From Pleurotus djamor (lineage: Eukaryota; Basidiomycota; Agaricomycetes; Agaricales; Pleurotaceae), in NCBI GenBank assembly GCA_029747585.1, contig JAPEVF010000065.1:62001-126000 (forward strand): a stretch of DNA of 64,000 nucleotides. Direction: 5' to 3'. The position numbers and the translations under genes were made by a program. Positions 24,907 to 37,739 of the stretch are shown in pieces (the stretch's first letter is position 1; every line of letters starts with the position of its first letter). Below the pieces are notes generated by a model, which was not told where the DNA came from, did not search any database, and saw nothing but the letters and a program-made list of their open reading frames with translations.

Positions 24907-25552
24907 TTGATGAGGCAGATACAGGCAACCCTTCTCGCCTTAAGCTTGTTTATATACCTCAGCGCACGTTGTCACAGGGTGAATGAACATGGATCATTCT
25001 CCTCAGACAATAAGGACCGAGTAGGAACCCTCAACAGGTCGGCTCGCGAGATAGGCGTCCGAAAAGACTCGAGAGCATAGGAAGACACAGGACGCACGAT
25101 CACATGGATCAGGTTCTGTCGAAGTCGTCAAGATGGAGCCCTCCAAGGGATGAGTTTGGGATGAGTGGAATCTCTATGTAGGTTTCGTATCGGCCCGCGA
25201 ATGTGGTGTCTGTAAAGCTATATGTCAAAGACCGTATCTGGCCTACATGGAATTCGGGTTAGAAGATGGAGGTCACGATAATGGAGGTGACTAAGGGATG
25301 ACGCAAATGGGCTAATCCAAAAGAGTGAGTCTTGATGGATGGCAGATGGCAGGGTCGGGAAAAAGCACCTCCCTCTCTGACTTGGATTCCAGACACATCA
25401 ACATCGGCAGGATGTGCAACGAGGAAAACGATCTGACAAAAGAAAAGGATTTGGAGAGGCGAATTGGGTAGCAAATTGTACATTCCGCAGGTGAGGTCTT
25501 TTCCGAATAACATAGTACATATATAGTTATTGAGTACAAATCGTCATCACGA
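24907..25552. other. Intergenic, copy B promoter
   Basis: This separates copy B from the 3' end of the peroxiredoxin gene. Two short minus-strand frames near 25259-25539 have no recognisable domain. Confidence 0.45.
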
Positions 25553-26505
25553 TTAAACTTTGAGCGGCGTGGTTCGGAGGTATGGCTGCAGACGTGCCGT
25601 TAATATACGAAGTTTTGAAACCACAAGAGCCAAGGTTGAGCGTACCTTGTGAACAGTGTGCTCGGGGAATAGAGTCTTGGCCTCCTCGTTGGTCACGGAA
25701 GGATGCACGATGACATCGTCACCCTTCTTCCAGTTCACGGGAGTGGTAACACGATGCTTGTCACCAATTTGGAGGGAATCGATCACACGGATGATCTCAT
25801 CCTAATGCCCGAGACCTTATCAGAGTGTGCCTCTCGAGCTAGGGAAATCAGACTCACAAAGTTACGACCAGTGGAGGCGGGGTAAGCGAGGGTTAGACGG
25901 ATAACCTTCTTGGGGTCGATCACAAACACCGTTCGGATCTATGATGTGAGCATGAGATAAGATATTCCTCCACCGTAAGGCACGAGCGTACAGTGAAAGG
26001 GAGGCCTTTGTTATCCCTGTTGGTAGCGTCTTGATAGTCCAACATATCATACAAGGTCGAGATCTTTCGGTCGCCATCCGCGATCTAATGTTTTAGATGT
26101 TAAGCATTCGCATAGTCCGAGCTGTCGAGGGGACTCACGATGGGAAATTGAACATCTGTTGGTGCGAACTTGGATCCAAATTCGTTGATGTCTTGGACCC
26201 ATTTGTAATGGTCCTCGAGGCCATTTGCAGAGATACCGATGACCTTGACGTTTCGGGCAGCAAAATCTGGGGCACGGCGAGCAACTTCACCGAGTTCTGT
26301 GGTGCAGACAGGGGTGAAATCTCCAGGGTGAGAGAACAAGACAGCCTGGAATGCAATCAGTCAGCTAGATGTTGTAAAGATAAATATCAGCACCGACCCA
26401 TGAGTCTCCAATCCAATCGTGGAACTTGATAGGTCCAGCTGTGGTCTCAGCCTCGAAGTCGGGAGCGATGGAACCCAAGCGGAGAGATTTGTGTTCGGCG
26501 GCCAT
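25553..26505 (-). CDS. 1-Cys peroxiredoxin (Prx6 type)
   Basis: Six exons: 26505-26398, 26345-26139, 26084-25992, 25938-25858, 25801-25646, 25585-25553; 225 aa, the usual Prx6 length. It reduces H2O2 and organic peroxides through the single peroxidatic Cys50 in HPGDFTPVCTTE; no resolving Cys is apparent. Other hallmarks are LGSIAPDFEAETT at the start, NVKVIGISANGLEDHYKW, IRTVFVIDPKKVIRLTLAYPAS, and the C-terminal PVNWKKGDDVIVHPSV and YLRTTPL. No targeting peptide is evident, so cytosol is likely. The final 33 nt exon is joined by an intron of a multiple of three that would otherwise be read through; splicing restores the family's KPYLRTTPL ending. Confidence 0.95.
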
Positions 26506-28046
26506 TTTGCTGGTAGATATGATAATGAAAGAACGAGAGGTCGAGGAGTCCCACTCTAATAATGCGGCTTTTTATAGGTCACTTAACATGGTCTTGGATC
26601 CAGCTTGCGAATCGATCACAATTGTATCGCATCAGTGATGCAAGTATGGCACCATCCCCAACAGAGCCCTGAGAAGTGACTGCTTTAGTAAGGCCCATAT
26701 GCAAAGGACCTGAATATGGAAGACAAATCAAGACCTCGAACCAAAAGTGGCTCTGAGCTGCTCAAGGCTCGTGGTTCGTCCACAACCGGGTTGACACCGG
26801 TTTTCACTGTGAGTGGTTCTTAACCATAGACCGGGCGAGAACGATGGAGTTCGCCCACGGTAGTCGGTGGGTCTGATGGCGAATGGACACAGCAACTTTC
26901 AGGCTAAGATCCCGTCATGTCATCCGGAGGAACAGGCGATTGTAAGGTGACAAGAACAAGAACGGCAAGGTTGATGTCTGTTGATGTCAAGACTTCGGCG
27001 TTAGCTGGGCGCTCTTTGAACTTCTCTGCTACTGGCCACAAGCATATCCACGCTTGACGAAATCACCAACGGCCAAAGGCCCTCGAAAGCGACCGTCACA
27101 CCATGTCCCAATTCTCAAGGTTGAGTCAATCCTGCTGTCAAAATAGCACTCCAAACATGGCTTGTGGGAGCACTTTGGCATCTTTGATCGGCGTTTTGCT
27201 GGCTGCCTCCAGCCGCCTAGCAGCGCGTTTCAACACTTCTATTCAATGTTGTCATGTTCTGGGGGACACACATCCGTCTAGCTCCGGTTGAGATGTGTGG
27301 ATGTGGGTGTAGGCGTTATCTGACTGATCTCAAGCTGGAAGCGCCGCGGGGAATGACTTCCCTATGTTCTAAGTATGTTCACTCTCATCTTTGAATATGT
27401 CGGTTTGACCTTTCCGTAAATAGAGCTTTATGAGCCGCATCCATGCTCCATTCTTGAGCCATTTCCCTATCATCCGGCTTGGCTTCGCTCTTGTACAGTC
27501 TCTCACTTCATTTCCGCGATCCAATTATGTACCTTTGGATGACGCGAGCCGTGCGCTTCAAGATCCCACCCTTCCTACAGAATGCACTCAAGCCGACGTT
27601 TCGCATGCCAACGCCCATGCTGTGCCGCCATAGTATCCACGATTAACGGCAGTCATCAAACTGATGGAGAGGAGAACGACAGATTGTTCCGCTCCTTAGG
27701 CGGGTGTAAAAAATCCCACTGAATCAAGTATACACACTCGTCCAGGTCTTCTGATCTTCCTTCCAGGCCAAGCTTCAGTCGCGTGAACAGTTGGCCTGGA
27801 ACTGCCTTCAGGCAAAAGGTTGTTGGGTGTTGCTAACTTACTGGCAGGTTTCACAACGCCCATGTACTCTGCGATCAAGGACGTGTAATTCATCCATCAA
27901 ATCTGAGTGTCCTTACATGGTTTGTGCGAAGTCAATTCGCCATTTAGGCTTCTAATTGGCGCTGCGCCGTTTTGCTATAAATCCTTGTCAAACTTCCTTC
28001 CAGGGTCCCCTTCGTCTCTCGTTTTCGGGCATACGAGTATACGACT
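26506..28046. other. 1.5 kb intergenic between divergent genes
   Basis: Both neighbours start away from this stretch. Minus-strand TATAAAAAG at 26568-26576 serves the peroxiredoxin; plus-strand TATAAAT at 27976-27982 lies 64 nt before the DUF6534 gene. Short frames (for example 27430-27633) have no recognisable domain. I see no transposon ends or tRNA. Confidence 0.45.
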
Positions 28047-30016
28047 ATGGAATCGACAAACCCTGGTTTAAACATGAGCCCGACATTTGGGCCCTTGTAC
28101 TTTGGTGAGTGTCAACTTCCTTTGCGAGATACATCAGCGTTCAAAGACTGAAGTGCTCCGATAGGCACCGTCGTATCCCTTGTGTGAGCGAGAATTGAAT
28201 TGTCCTCGACGATCGTTTCTTAAGTTTGTCAGACTTGGAGGGATCACCGTCCTTCAGGCTTACATCTACTTCCCTCACCCCTCCGACCGAACTTATATCC
28301 AACTTGTAGTATGTCTCTTCGCTTGAAAGACTGCGCCGTTCGACGGACTGACTCGTGTATTGTAGGCCGGTGCAATGGCGTCAGTGGACTTCTTTCGAGT
28401 CACCCGTGTTCGCTAAAACCTTCGATGACTACCTAGGGTATTTGACTTCGTGTCAACGTGCCTCGTTGTACAGTCTGTGTATTACTACATGGTAAGTGTG
28501 TTCGACTGGACCTTGGCTATCACTGACGTCGCTGTTTTTATGTCTCAAGATCCCTCACTTTGGTTCGCTGGACCCTCTGGCAAGCATAACACCGTAAGTT
28601 GGGAACCTTTCAGCTTTATTGACCCGATTATCTGACTACCTTGCACAGTGAATTATCAGCCGAATGCTTGTTATCAACGATAATTACTCTGATGTAAGCA
28701 CGACGTGGTTTAGGACCATGCCTACCTCAAGCTAACTTTCTGAAGTTCCCAATTGTATTTTGTCGTTCAGCTACATGCGGGTAAGATGTTCTTCTCTCAT
28801 AAGCTTGTCTTTACTTAGAGATCTTCCATTCTTTTAATATAGTGACAAGGACAGGCCGAGCAAGTTGGATTGTTCCCGCATCTGTTGTACGTATACACCC
28901 TTTTCCACTGATCATCGTTTCACAAGACTCCCCCAAGGCCGTGTTCTCCGTTCTCGCGTTTGGTAAGTTCCCAGCCTCACTATGTATATCACCTCACCGT
29001 TACTAACAACCTGGTCTTCCAGTATTCGGCGTAGGTGAGATAGTTCTCGCGTACTCCAAGGGGCCATTGACCCGCTGATGCATTCTTGAGCTTAGCTTGC
29101 GTGGCCACGATGTATGTATTCCACCACAACGTCTTAGGGAATAGGCACAGCTCCTTCGAAGTGAGTCTTCTTTCCCCCTATGTTTTCATTTCGACCGTAG
29201 CTGATTCGTCTACAGCTCTTCTTCGGCTTGGCAAAAGGGTTTGGAGCCTTGACAGACATAGTCGCTACCATCGCGATGTGCAAACTTCTCTCAGAAGCTA
29301 ATACGGGAATACGCCAGTTCGTACTTCTTCATGTTTTTGACAGTCCACTTACTCGGTTTGCGGCGGGTAGGACCCACGGTTTATTAAAATCATTGATCCA
29401 TTTCGTCGTTCAAAGGGGCGTTCTGGTGACCCTCATCCAGACGCTCCTTCTCATCACCTTTTTCACAATCCCCTCAAACCTCACATGGTATGTCGCGTCT
29501 TTGATCGGCCTTGAAAAGTCATTCACAACAGGTTAGGCTCGCTTTTCATGTCAATGTCACGAAACTCTACGCGAATACATTTTGTAAGTCGGGACCACGG
29601 TTCACCATCTTCATCTGGACATTAATCCGTTCCCACAGTTGCTATGTGAGGAGATAGCTTGTTGCTCCGGCTATTCCTTCTTTACGGTTTGTTTGTCAGG
29701 TTGAATGCTCGAGAACACCTCAAGGCCAGACACGCAGTCACTTCAACCAGTTCGACTGCGGTATTGGGAAGCCGCTTCTCTTCGAAGCAAGCTAACGTTC
29801 AGGCACCAAAGGATGTCGAAGCGCACGCCCATGATCAGGTATGGCTCCCTTCCGTCCTTCTATTCTTCATCAATTCCCCTTCGATCGGTATACTCTGTTT
29901 GGAGATCGCTCTAATCTTCTCTGTGTCTATAGGGTCTGGACTTCTCAGACGGGAAAGCCTATGTTATGAATGCAATGCCCACTGTCACGAAGACCGTGGT
30001 CATAGCAGACTTGTGA
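28047..30016 (+). CDS. DUF6534-type seven-helix membrane protein
   Basis: A hand-built 18-exon model gives 328 aa in one frame to the TGA at 30014. Several exons are tiny: about 19, 14, 12 and 7 nt. The order of segments fits the agaricomycete DUF6534 family: TFGPLYFGTVVSLVLGGIT and AYIYFPHPSDRTY near the start, VFDFVSTCLVVQSVYYYM, then ELSAECLLSTIITL and SQLYFVVQL, AVFSVLAFVFGVACVATMYV, FFGLAKGFGALTDIVATIAM, and LVTLIQTLLLITFFTIPSNL before NTFFAMLNAREHL. About seven hydrophobic helices; the tail after ARE is polar and probably cytosolic. Function of this very large family is unknown; a receptor role is only speculative. Individual splice joins rest on consensus and family fit, so some may be off by a few bases. 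Confidence 0.78.
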
Positions 30017-30992
30017 GACGCACAGTGTCTAGGTTGTATATTTTCCCCCCTTGCGTGTATATTTGAAATTCAGTGATCTGTTCATAACCACCCCAATAGT
30101 TGGGAAGCGCAATCTACTCTTTCATGACTCCTCCAATCGGTCTCTTGTTCTGTGGCTCTACTTATTCGGGGCATCTGGCCAATTGACACTGACTGTGAGC
30201 TCAACATGGTGAGTGCTTGATTCTTGTAAGGTCGCTAGCGTTGGTCCCTGTTTTGGGTGTGCCCCGCTTATGACGTAGCCTTCCCGGACTCGGCGTTGGT
30301 GAGAGATGCTTGCTTGTCTGTGCCATCTCCTAAGGACCCCAACTCTGCAGCCTCACCCCACACGCATGTCCCCTTAAACCCACGCGCTGAGAAAGGGCGC
30401 TACCAGCTGTATTTCTCCTGCTGCGCCCCAAGCAGTGACCACCTGTCTTCTTTCTTCAATGCTGACAGCTGTTCAAGCGAAAGCAAGATTGTGATCCACT
30501 GAAAGGACCGGTGTCACCCACCAGACTATAATCCCCCAAGGACATGGAGGGCCAAGCGGGCGTTTACTTGAATGACATCCCCAAGCACGAGTTGATACCA
30601 ATCTCCACGGCCGTGAACCACCCAGTTTAAGGTAGTCAACACGTCGATTGTCTCAAAATTGACCTGCAATTTCGCGATCGAATTCAACAATGTAACGTCA
30701 AATCCAATCACACCTGTTCCCTGTAATGCCATACAGCTTATCACAGGACCCCTAATGGTACCTAACAATACGAAGCGGAAGCAATTTCCTTATCTGGTTG
30801 TTCTCCGATTCCTCGTGTCAAGTATCCTGTTCTCATGACCACAGCAACCTGCTTCTACACGGGCTTTCAGTGGCTCAGGGATGTATCTTCCCATGCATTC
30901 GTGCGGTCTGATAGACTTGGGGGGACTGCTTGGATTCAAGGGTTCGTGAGCTTCAATCTCCTGCTCCCGAGTCTGGCGCGCAACACCGCACG
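30017..30992. other. Intergenic, orphan frames only
   Basis: A plus frame (30257-30502) and a minus frame (30526-30768, with VIGFDVTLLNSIAKLQVNFE) are open but have no family I recognise and lack supporting splice structure. They may be chance frames or decayed gene pieces. Confidence 0.4.
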
Positions 30993-32345
30993 ATGAAGGT
31001 CACGGAACTGCCCCCCGAATTACTGCCTACCATCTTCTCTCACTGTTCCCGGTCTACACTAGCCGGAGTGCTCAGGGTAAACCACTACTTCCACGATGCA
31101 GCCATTCGGGTGTTATATTCCACGATTCCCCGCCTATCAGTCAGCACTTCTACAAAGTGCTTTACGTCGCTATGTTTCAATGATGAAGCGTGCAAGTTCG
31201 TTCGTACGCTTACGGTCCAGTGGAATGGCGTGTTTTTGAAGGACGAAATACCCGGACACGGAACGTTGAGGAACGTTGCTCGCTTTGGCGTCAAGCGAGC
31301 AGTCCTCAGCCGCAAACTCTTACAAAGTCGACTGTTCCTTCTCCGCACGCTGCTCAAGCGAACCACGAACCTCGTAAGCCTCACTCTCATTGTGAGCTCA
31401 CGAGACAGCCAGTCAGACACATACGCATCGGCTATCCTCTCGGCAAAGGCACCGACCTCGCTGTTGTACTTTAAGACGTCATTCTTCGTGACTGTGGGCG
31501 TCGCCGCGTTTACAGAGCGACAACGAGACTTGAAGGAATTTCATCTGGACTCTGGGGCTGCTTTTATTGAGGATGTCGTCGTTCACCCCGATGCATGCCC
31601 GAAATTGGAGAGGTTTAGTTTGAGCTGGAGAAACCAGAGGCAGTCGGTGGAGGCGTTTATCCGCGGTCGTCCGTTGGAACATTTTGCTGTCATACTCTCT
31701 CAGCGAAATGCACTGGACGTCATTGCGACGCTGGGCAAAGCTGTTCCAGCACTTCCGTCTGTGGTATTTACTCTTCGGGATCCATTAGAAGAGGACTTCC
31801 TTGAACGTGCCACTACTCATCTTCCCGAACTGTTGCAAATCAAGCTCTCTTTGCCCACACTTCCATCCAAGGTGATCTTCACTCCGCTGCTACTATCTTT
31901 GATCGCTTTCGCTAAATTGTGCACATAGGGAGTCATGGACAGCATGGCGGGATTTACCTCTCGTTCACACACCTTGCATTCGCTTTACTTGGTCATCCGT
32001 GGGATGCAGCCACAGTATGCCTTGGGGAGGAACCCTCACTTGAGCAACATTGTTGTCCGATGGGTGTCGTCATGTCCCACACTCGAAGTTATACACTTCC
32101 CTGACATCCAGGGGAAGTTGACGAAGAAATCAGCAAGCTACGACTTTCTCCAAAGCGAGTCTAATGGCTGCTGTGCGGGGACGTGCCTCACTGTCCATGG
32201 ACGTGGAAAACGTACGATGGCCGTGGTCTCGCTCTCTCGTGGGCCGTGCACGTACAGGCCTATTATACCGGAAGATCAACAGGATCTTCCCGGGAGTAAA
32301 ACCCGACTACTAGCCTATCTGTCTACCAAAGCTTCCACGACTTGA
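30993..32345 (+). CDS. F-box protein, leucine-rich type
   Basis: Two exons: 30993-31871 and 31929-32345; 431 aa. The N-terminus is an F-box (MKVTELPPELLPTIFSHCSR, then LAGVLRVNHYFHDAAIRVLY), which would bind Skp1 in an SCF ubiquitin ligase. The rest is a loosely repetitive Leu-rich region (LRTLLKRTTNLVSLTLIV, CPKLERFSLSW, CPTLEVIHFPDI) likely to recognise substrate. The apparent in-frame stop at 31926 lies inside a 57 nt intron with GTGATC donor and CACATAG acceptor; phase is preserved. The last ~60 residues (after YDFLQ) look less conserved, and an unrecognised intron there is possible. Such F-box families are greatly expanded in agaricomycetes, and the target is unknown. Confidence 0.72.
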
Positions 32346-33904
32346 GTACATACAGAATACTACGCACGGGGGAAAGACAAAAGCAAGTTCATGTTCGAAG
32401 ATGAATCAGAATGTAGATAAGTATTGACCCAACAAGAAGGTTCAGTCACCAGAGTCCCTCGCAGAGTCGCTCCCATTTGCCCAGGCCCCGTTCACTTATA
32501 TAGTCTCTTTCCCTGAGGTGTTGGGGCCAGTCGCTGTAATACTTATATTACTTATATGAATAAGTGACTGCTAAGCTTTGGGGAAAAGGAAACTGGGACT
32601 GGGTAAACCTTTTCGCTGAAAGCGGCCCTTGAGAGGAGTGAACAAAGAAGAGCACTTCCCCGTTGTGAGGTTTCCGCTCTGTTTAGACTTGAAGTCCCCC
32701 TCTTTCCCCTCTTTCCCCCTCTTTCCCCCTCCTCATCTATCTTCGCGCTTTACATACATGTTATTCAACTCATCCTTTCGTTATTCTCTCCTACCAAACT
32801 TGCGAATTAATACCCCCCTCCTAAGCTCCTGATAAATCCACTCTATGCTATTCGCAAGTCATTCTCGAGTCTCGACACGAATCTCATTTCACACCTTCTC
32901 CATATTTCTGTCTACGTTCGTACTCCCACCCACTTTCGGTGGTCCAAGCTACTACCTCCATACAAACTTCTTTAGTATAGATACTAGCTGATTTCTCTAC
33001 AAACCACAGCAATCTACGAGACCAATTCCCCCTACATTCCATTTTTCGAGGCCTCATTTCTAACCTTTTCATCGCTGTTTCGCTCGACTCTCACCTACCT
33101 GCCTGCTCGCCTTTGAAGCTAACTACGATTACGACTGACCGACTGATACGGGCTTTACTTATCATCCGAGATTGATTGGCCATCGACACGAGTTTGACTC
33201 TCTGATATTGATGACCGACCGACATCGACACGTCACGCGAGTTCGATTGCTCTCGTCTTGACTCCATCGCCTCTCGCTTCGCTTCGCGGGGCATGCACCC
33301 ACACACATTCACCACTACCATCACCACCCTCTCAGAAATCTAAAGATGAATCAGCCTGGTCAATTAAAGGCGACCAACTTCACATTGCAAATGCCATGAA
33401 CGCGTCTTGTCTCCTTTTCCTATCCAGGGGGACCCTTTCAATCATTCCGGGCCTCCTTCCGCAGCTGCTTCGTTTTGGGGTCCTTTCCGACATGCTAACT
33501 TGTATCGGTATCAGTGTTGGACAGCTCCGAAAGGGGGATTGTGCGGTAAGCGTGTAACCTGCTTTCGTCGAAATGAGTCTGCATGCTTGCGCAGTTCTTA
33601 TCTCCACAGCTTGTTAAAGTTGCAGACTTGTGCTTTGTCTGATGACTTTGTGATGACTCGGTCTGAACGCAACCAAAAGAGGTCGCAATGGCAGTTGTGT
33701 TGTGCCGTAAGCTCCGTCGCCGCGTTTTGGGGTGGCAGGGGTCCTTATTCCCCGAAATGGTTGATAAGGCGCGAGTTGCGGATACGAACTCTCTTGACTC
33801 CGTTCCACCACCATCCCCAACCCCAACCAACGCCCATTCATAATCCCTGTTCGTTCCTTTCTCCCTTTCGCATTGACTGAAGCGTCCAACTACTGTCTAC
33901 TTTA
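32346..33904. other. 1.56 kb intergenic upstream of fungalysin
   Basis: Long upstream region of the protease gene. Contains a pyrimidine repeat (listed) and C/T-rich sequence from about 32690 to 33350. Frames on both strands (for example 33407-33880) overlap without homology. A long 5' UTR with introns is possible. Confidence 0.4.
32696..32733. repeat. CTTTCCCC-type pyrimidine microsatellite
   Basis: About three imperfect copies of a CTCTTTCCCC unit form an unbroken pyrimidine run. Confidence 0.8.
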
Positions 33905-36575
33905 ATGCGTCCTTTATTCGCAACCTCTCTCCTCATTGCCAGCCTCGCCGGCGGCGTGTTCGGTCACGCGCCTGTCAACGGTGGCGAAGTTCGTCGGCGG
34001 AAGTCGCTTGGTTTCGGACCAGAGCACCCACACGCGAAGTTCCATGCCAGCCCATACCAGATTCAGACGAATGGTTTCCTACCGGCGTCAATTGACGCTG
34101 ACCCATTCAAGGTTGCCACCGCCTTCCTTGACGACTTGCTCTCAACCCAACTCTCTCCCAACAACCGGTATCGAATTCGTAAGGACTCGTATACGGACTC
34201 TGCAACTGGCGTCACGCATGTATATGTGCGACAACTGGTCAACGGACTTGAGGTTGCTGATGGTGACATCAACATCAACGTTAAGGACGGTATGGTCCTC
34301 TCTTACGGTAACTCCGTGAGTTGTGCTCCAATCGCTTCCAGTCCTTCGAGCTTAACATTTCACTACAGTTCTATACGGGATCTACGGATGCTCTAACGGA
34401 TTCCCTGTTGGACGACGACCTTCGACACCCTCATCGCGAGCATTGTGACAGCCTCAGTAGCGAACTAGAGCGTCGTCTGGCTTCAAGGCAACAGCTTGGC
34501 GGTAGTCAGGTCCCTATGTCGGTTCCTTTGTCAGAGGATGACGGTCTACTGTCTCACCTCTTTGACTCCAACTGCGCACATGTCGACCTTCCCTACGAAT
34601 TGGCCGCCAATGGATTCTCCACCTCCGAAGCCATTGATGATCCCAGAGCCGCTCTGCTCCAGTTCATGGTGGCTGCTACTCCCAAAGACGAGGTCGTCGC
34701 CGACATCTTGGGTCGCTTTGATCACCACTTCGGTAACATGGCGATTGCGCCAGTCACTCATTTCACCGACCCCGACTCTCCTCCATCGTTCGAGATCAGC
34801 TCTGTTCCAGACACTGTCAATCCAGTGAAGGCCCGCCTTGCTTACGTTCAAGTTCCCAACAAGGCAGGCGATGCGACTCAGCTCAACCTTGTATGGAAGT
34901 TCGAAGTTGAGATGAGTGACAACTGGTATGAGGCCGCCGTCTCTGCTGCCGCCCCTCACCGTATCGTCTCCGTTGTTGACTGGGCATCTGACTCTCCTGT
35001 TCCTAAGCCCAAGCCATCCGATGGCCCTGCCAAATACAATGTTTTCAAATGGGGGATCAACGATCCATCGGAGGGAAAGCGTTCGATTGAGACGGAGAAC
35101 ATCGATTCCATCGCTAGTCCATGGGGTTGGCATGCTCTCCCTTTCAAGAATGATCCTTCGATGAAGGGTGTGCGCCCCAGCCGACCTGATTCCATTCGCA
35201 ACTCGACCGATACTTGGGGTAACAATGTAAATTTCCAAGTAGTGTGGAATTGATCTTTTCGACTGACTATTCGTCCTTCAGGTGTTTGCCCATGAGAACT
35301 GGGAGGGTCTCAACTCTTGGATTTCCAACTATCGTCCCGACGGTGGTGCTGACAAGGTCTTCGACTTTGAATACGATCCTCAGCCTACGAACCGCACTGA
35401 AGCTCTTGGTGAAGCCAAGAAGTTCATTGATGTTGCGGTTACCCAGTTGTTCTTCACTTCCAACATGGTCCATGATCTTTACTATCGTTACGGTTTCGAT
35501 GAAGTTTCCGGGAACTTCCAGCAACACAACTTTGGACGTGGTGGCGCCGAGAACGATGCCGTCATCGCCAACGCTCAAGATGGATCCGGATACAACAACG
35601 CTAACTTCATGACCCCGCCCGATGGTCAGAATGGTCGTTGCCGCATGTACTTGTGGAACACGGCCAACCCCTATCGCGACGGTGATCTCGAGGCTGGTAT
35701 CGTCATCCACGAATTGAGTCACGGTCTGAGCACTCGTTTGACTGGTGGTCCAGCCAACTCGGGATGTCTCGGCTGGGGTGAGAGCGGTGGTATGGGTGAA
35801 GGCTGGGGAGGTTCGTGTCATCCATCTTGTTTTATGCAACCGTTGTTGATCTAGTGTGCAGATTTCCTCGCAACCACGATTCGTAGCAACAAGAACTATT
35901 CCGATTACCCCATGGGTGCTTGGGCTGCTAACCGTGACCAGGGCATCCGCAACTACCCTTACTCCCTTGTAAGCACTCCGTTACTTTGTTCGTCTTCCCA
36001 AGATTCAAATCATATTAGAACGAGACTGTCAATCCTTCGACTTACAAGACTCTGGACAAGCCAGGATACTGGGGTGTCCACGCCATCGGCGAAGTCTGGG
36101 CCGAAATTCTCTGGGCTGTATCTAACGGGCTCATTGACAAGTACGGCTTCTCTGACACGCTCTTCCCTCCTACCCCCTCCGAGGATGGGACTGTCCCCGC
36201 TGGCGATTTCTACCGCCCATACGAATACGAGGCGTCGGGCAAGAAGAAGGCTTCGATCCCCAAGCACGGTAACACTCTCGCCGTTCAACTTGTCCTTAAC
36301 GGCATGAAGCTCCAGCCTTGTCGCCCATCGTTCTTCGAGGCTCGTGACGCCATCATCCAGGCCGACAATGTCTTGACTGGCGGCGAGAACTTCTGTTTAC
36401 TCTGGCAAGGATTCTCTGCTCGTGGTTTGGGCCCTGACTCTCGTGTTGAAGGACGTACTCCATGGGGTGGAGGAATCCGCACTGATGTATGTTATTTTCC
36501 TCGAATCCCCCTTCGCCACCCAGCGCTTACAATGTTTTACAGGACTACGCCCTCCCTCTTGTTTGCCAGTCATAA
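33905..36575 (+). CDS. Fungalysin metalloprotease (M36)
   Basis: Six exons: 33905-34315, 34369-35226, 35282-35810, 35862-35968, 36019-36486, 36543-36575; 801 aa. Signal peptide ([18 protein letters not shown]), an FTP-type propeptide (about 45-300, with [21 protein letters not shown]), then the M36 catalytic domain from about WGNNVFAHENW. The zinc site is HELSH (in [16 protein letters not shown]) with the third ligand Glu in GMGEGWGDF. Many fungalysins have HEYTH here; HELSH still fits HExx[18 protein letters not shown] and [17 protein letters not shown] are also typical. Secreted, self-activating elastinolytic/gelatinolytic protease, linked in fungi to nutrition and host interaction. The final exon encodes only ten residues ([10 protein letters not shown]). 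Confidence 0.94.
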
Positions 36576-37296
36576 TTTGGATACTCGCATGTCATAGACC
36601 TACTTCACATATTCGTATACTTCTACATGTCTCCTTTATTTGTGTTGGGTTTGGATCCCTCTTGTACGAATAGTTCACGACCTTTCGACCATACTTTTGG
36701 CATTGAAAAGATTCAATGTGTGACTCGACCAACCTAAGTCACGCAAGGCAGGTGCGCGTGTGTAATCTGGAACGAGTCTGGCCATTCTGGTGTAGTTTGG
36801 GTGAAGGAGAAATCATGTAGCGTCCAGATGCAGAACATGGTCCCCTTGTCTTTGACGACGCAAACGACGATCGAGTTTATCACGCGGACCTCAAATTTGC
36901 AATGAAAGTGCGCCCACGGCGGAAGCCAGAAGCCCCTGCTCCACGGTTACTTCCTTCGTAGTTCAATGGGCCGGAGCCTGGCGGGCCTCCCATCTCCCTC
37001 GAACTTTTGAGTACCCGGTGTGCGTTACCAGTGCCTCCGACGCGTAAATGAGACAGTTCTGCGTCGGATAATTATGTAAAACCAAGTAATGTCGCCAGGC
37101 TTTCAGGAAGTGGGCCACTCTGAGTCGCTCAAGATTGCTGATCGTTGCATGTCACGCAAACACAATGAAAACACATTAAAGCAACAGCTGATATAGTTCA
37201 ACAGTAAGGACAGGAATCGTCTACACCTAAAGTGATGACATCGGTACACGAACGGTGACGGGTATACACTCGAAAGCGGGCAATCAAAGGACTACT
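36576..37296. other. Convergent intergenic: fungalysin and hydrophobin 3' flanks
   Basis: Both flanking genes end here. I find no open frame of note and no repeat. Confidence 0.5.
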
Positions 37297-37739
37297 CTAG
37301 AGGATATCAATGGGGGTGCATCCGATGTTGATGAGGCCATCTAAAAGGTCGAGTTAATCAGTCTCAAACGTATCACAAATGCGCGACATCACGTACGGAA
37401 TTCGTTGTTCTGGCAACAGACGGTCTGAGCGCCGCTAAATACGTGATATGGGTTAGGTTCGCAAACGACTGGAAGAAAGATTTAGAAAACTAACCAGCCA
37501 CCGCCGAGGATGGGGGAGCAATCAAGGGCGATGTAGCCCTTGATATCGGCGAAGATTTCAGCGATACCATAGAGACCCTTGTACTGGGTGACATCGATGT
37601 CTTTGACATCCTTGATGGAGGAGCAGCACTTCTTAACACCGGAGCTGCACTGTTGGTTTGGTGCTCCGGAATGGCCTGGCGCGGCGTTGGCGGCGGCGGC
37701 AAGGATAGCAAAGAGGGCGAAGGTAGATTTGGAGAACAT
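37297..37739 (-). CDS. Class I hydrophobin
   Basis: Three exons: 37739-37495, 37434-37397, 37340-37297; 108 aa. A small secreted amphipathic protein that self-assembles at air-water interfaces and coats aerial hyphae. After the signal peptide (KSTFALFAILAAAANA) all eight cysteines follow the class I pattern: one C (NQQC), CC six residues later (KKCC), one C (ALDC), one C (GGC), CC five residues later (QTVCC) and a last C (INIGC). The fifth cysteine is split by intron 1 (TG|C), so it is missing from an unspliced reading. ALDCSPI, CCQNNEF and GLINIGCTPIDIL are typical of agaricomycete class I members. An N lies at 37744, just outside the CDS. Confidence 0.95.

Noticed and set aside
30526..30768. 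Minus-strand frame with VIGFDVTLLNSIAKLQVNFE
   Set aside because: Well-formed looking peptide but short, isolated and without a family I can name; left in the intergenic note.
31920..31935. In-frame stop suggesting a broken F-box gene
   Set aside because: The stop sits inside a 57 nt intron with good splice sites and matching phase, so the gene reads through intact.
34546..35238. 230-codon minus-strand open frame
   Set aside because: Mirror of the fungalysin propeptide exon; no domain of its own.
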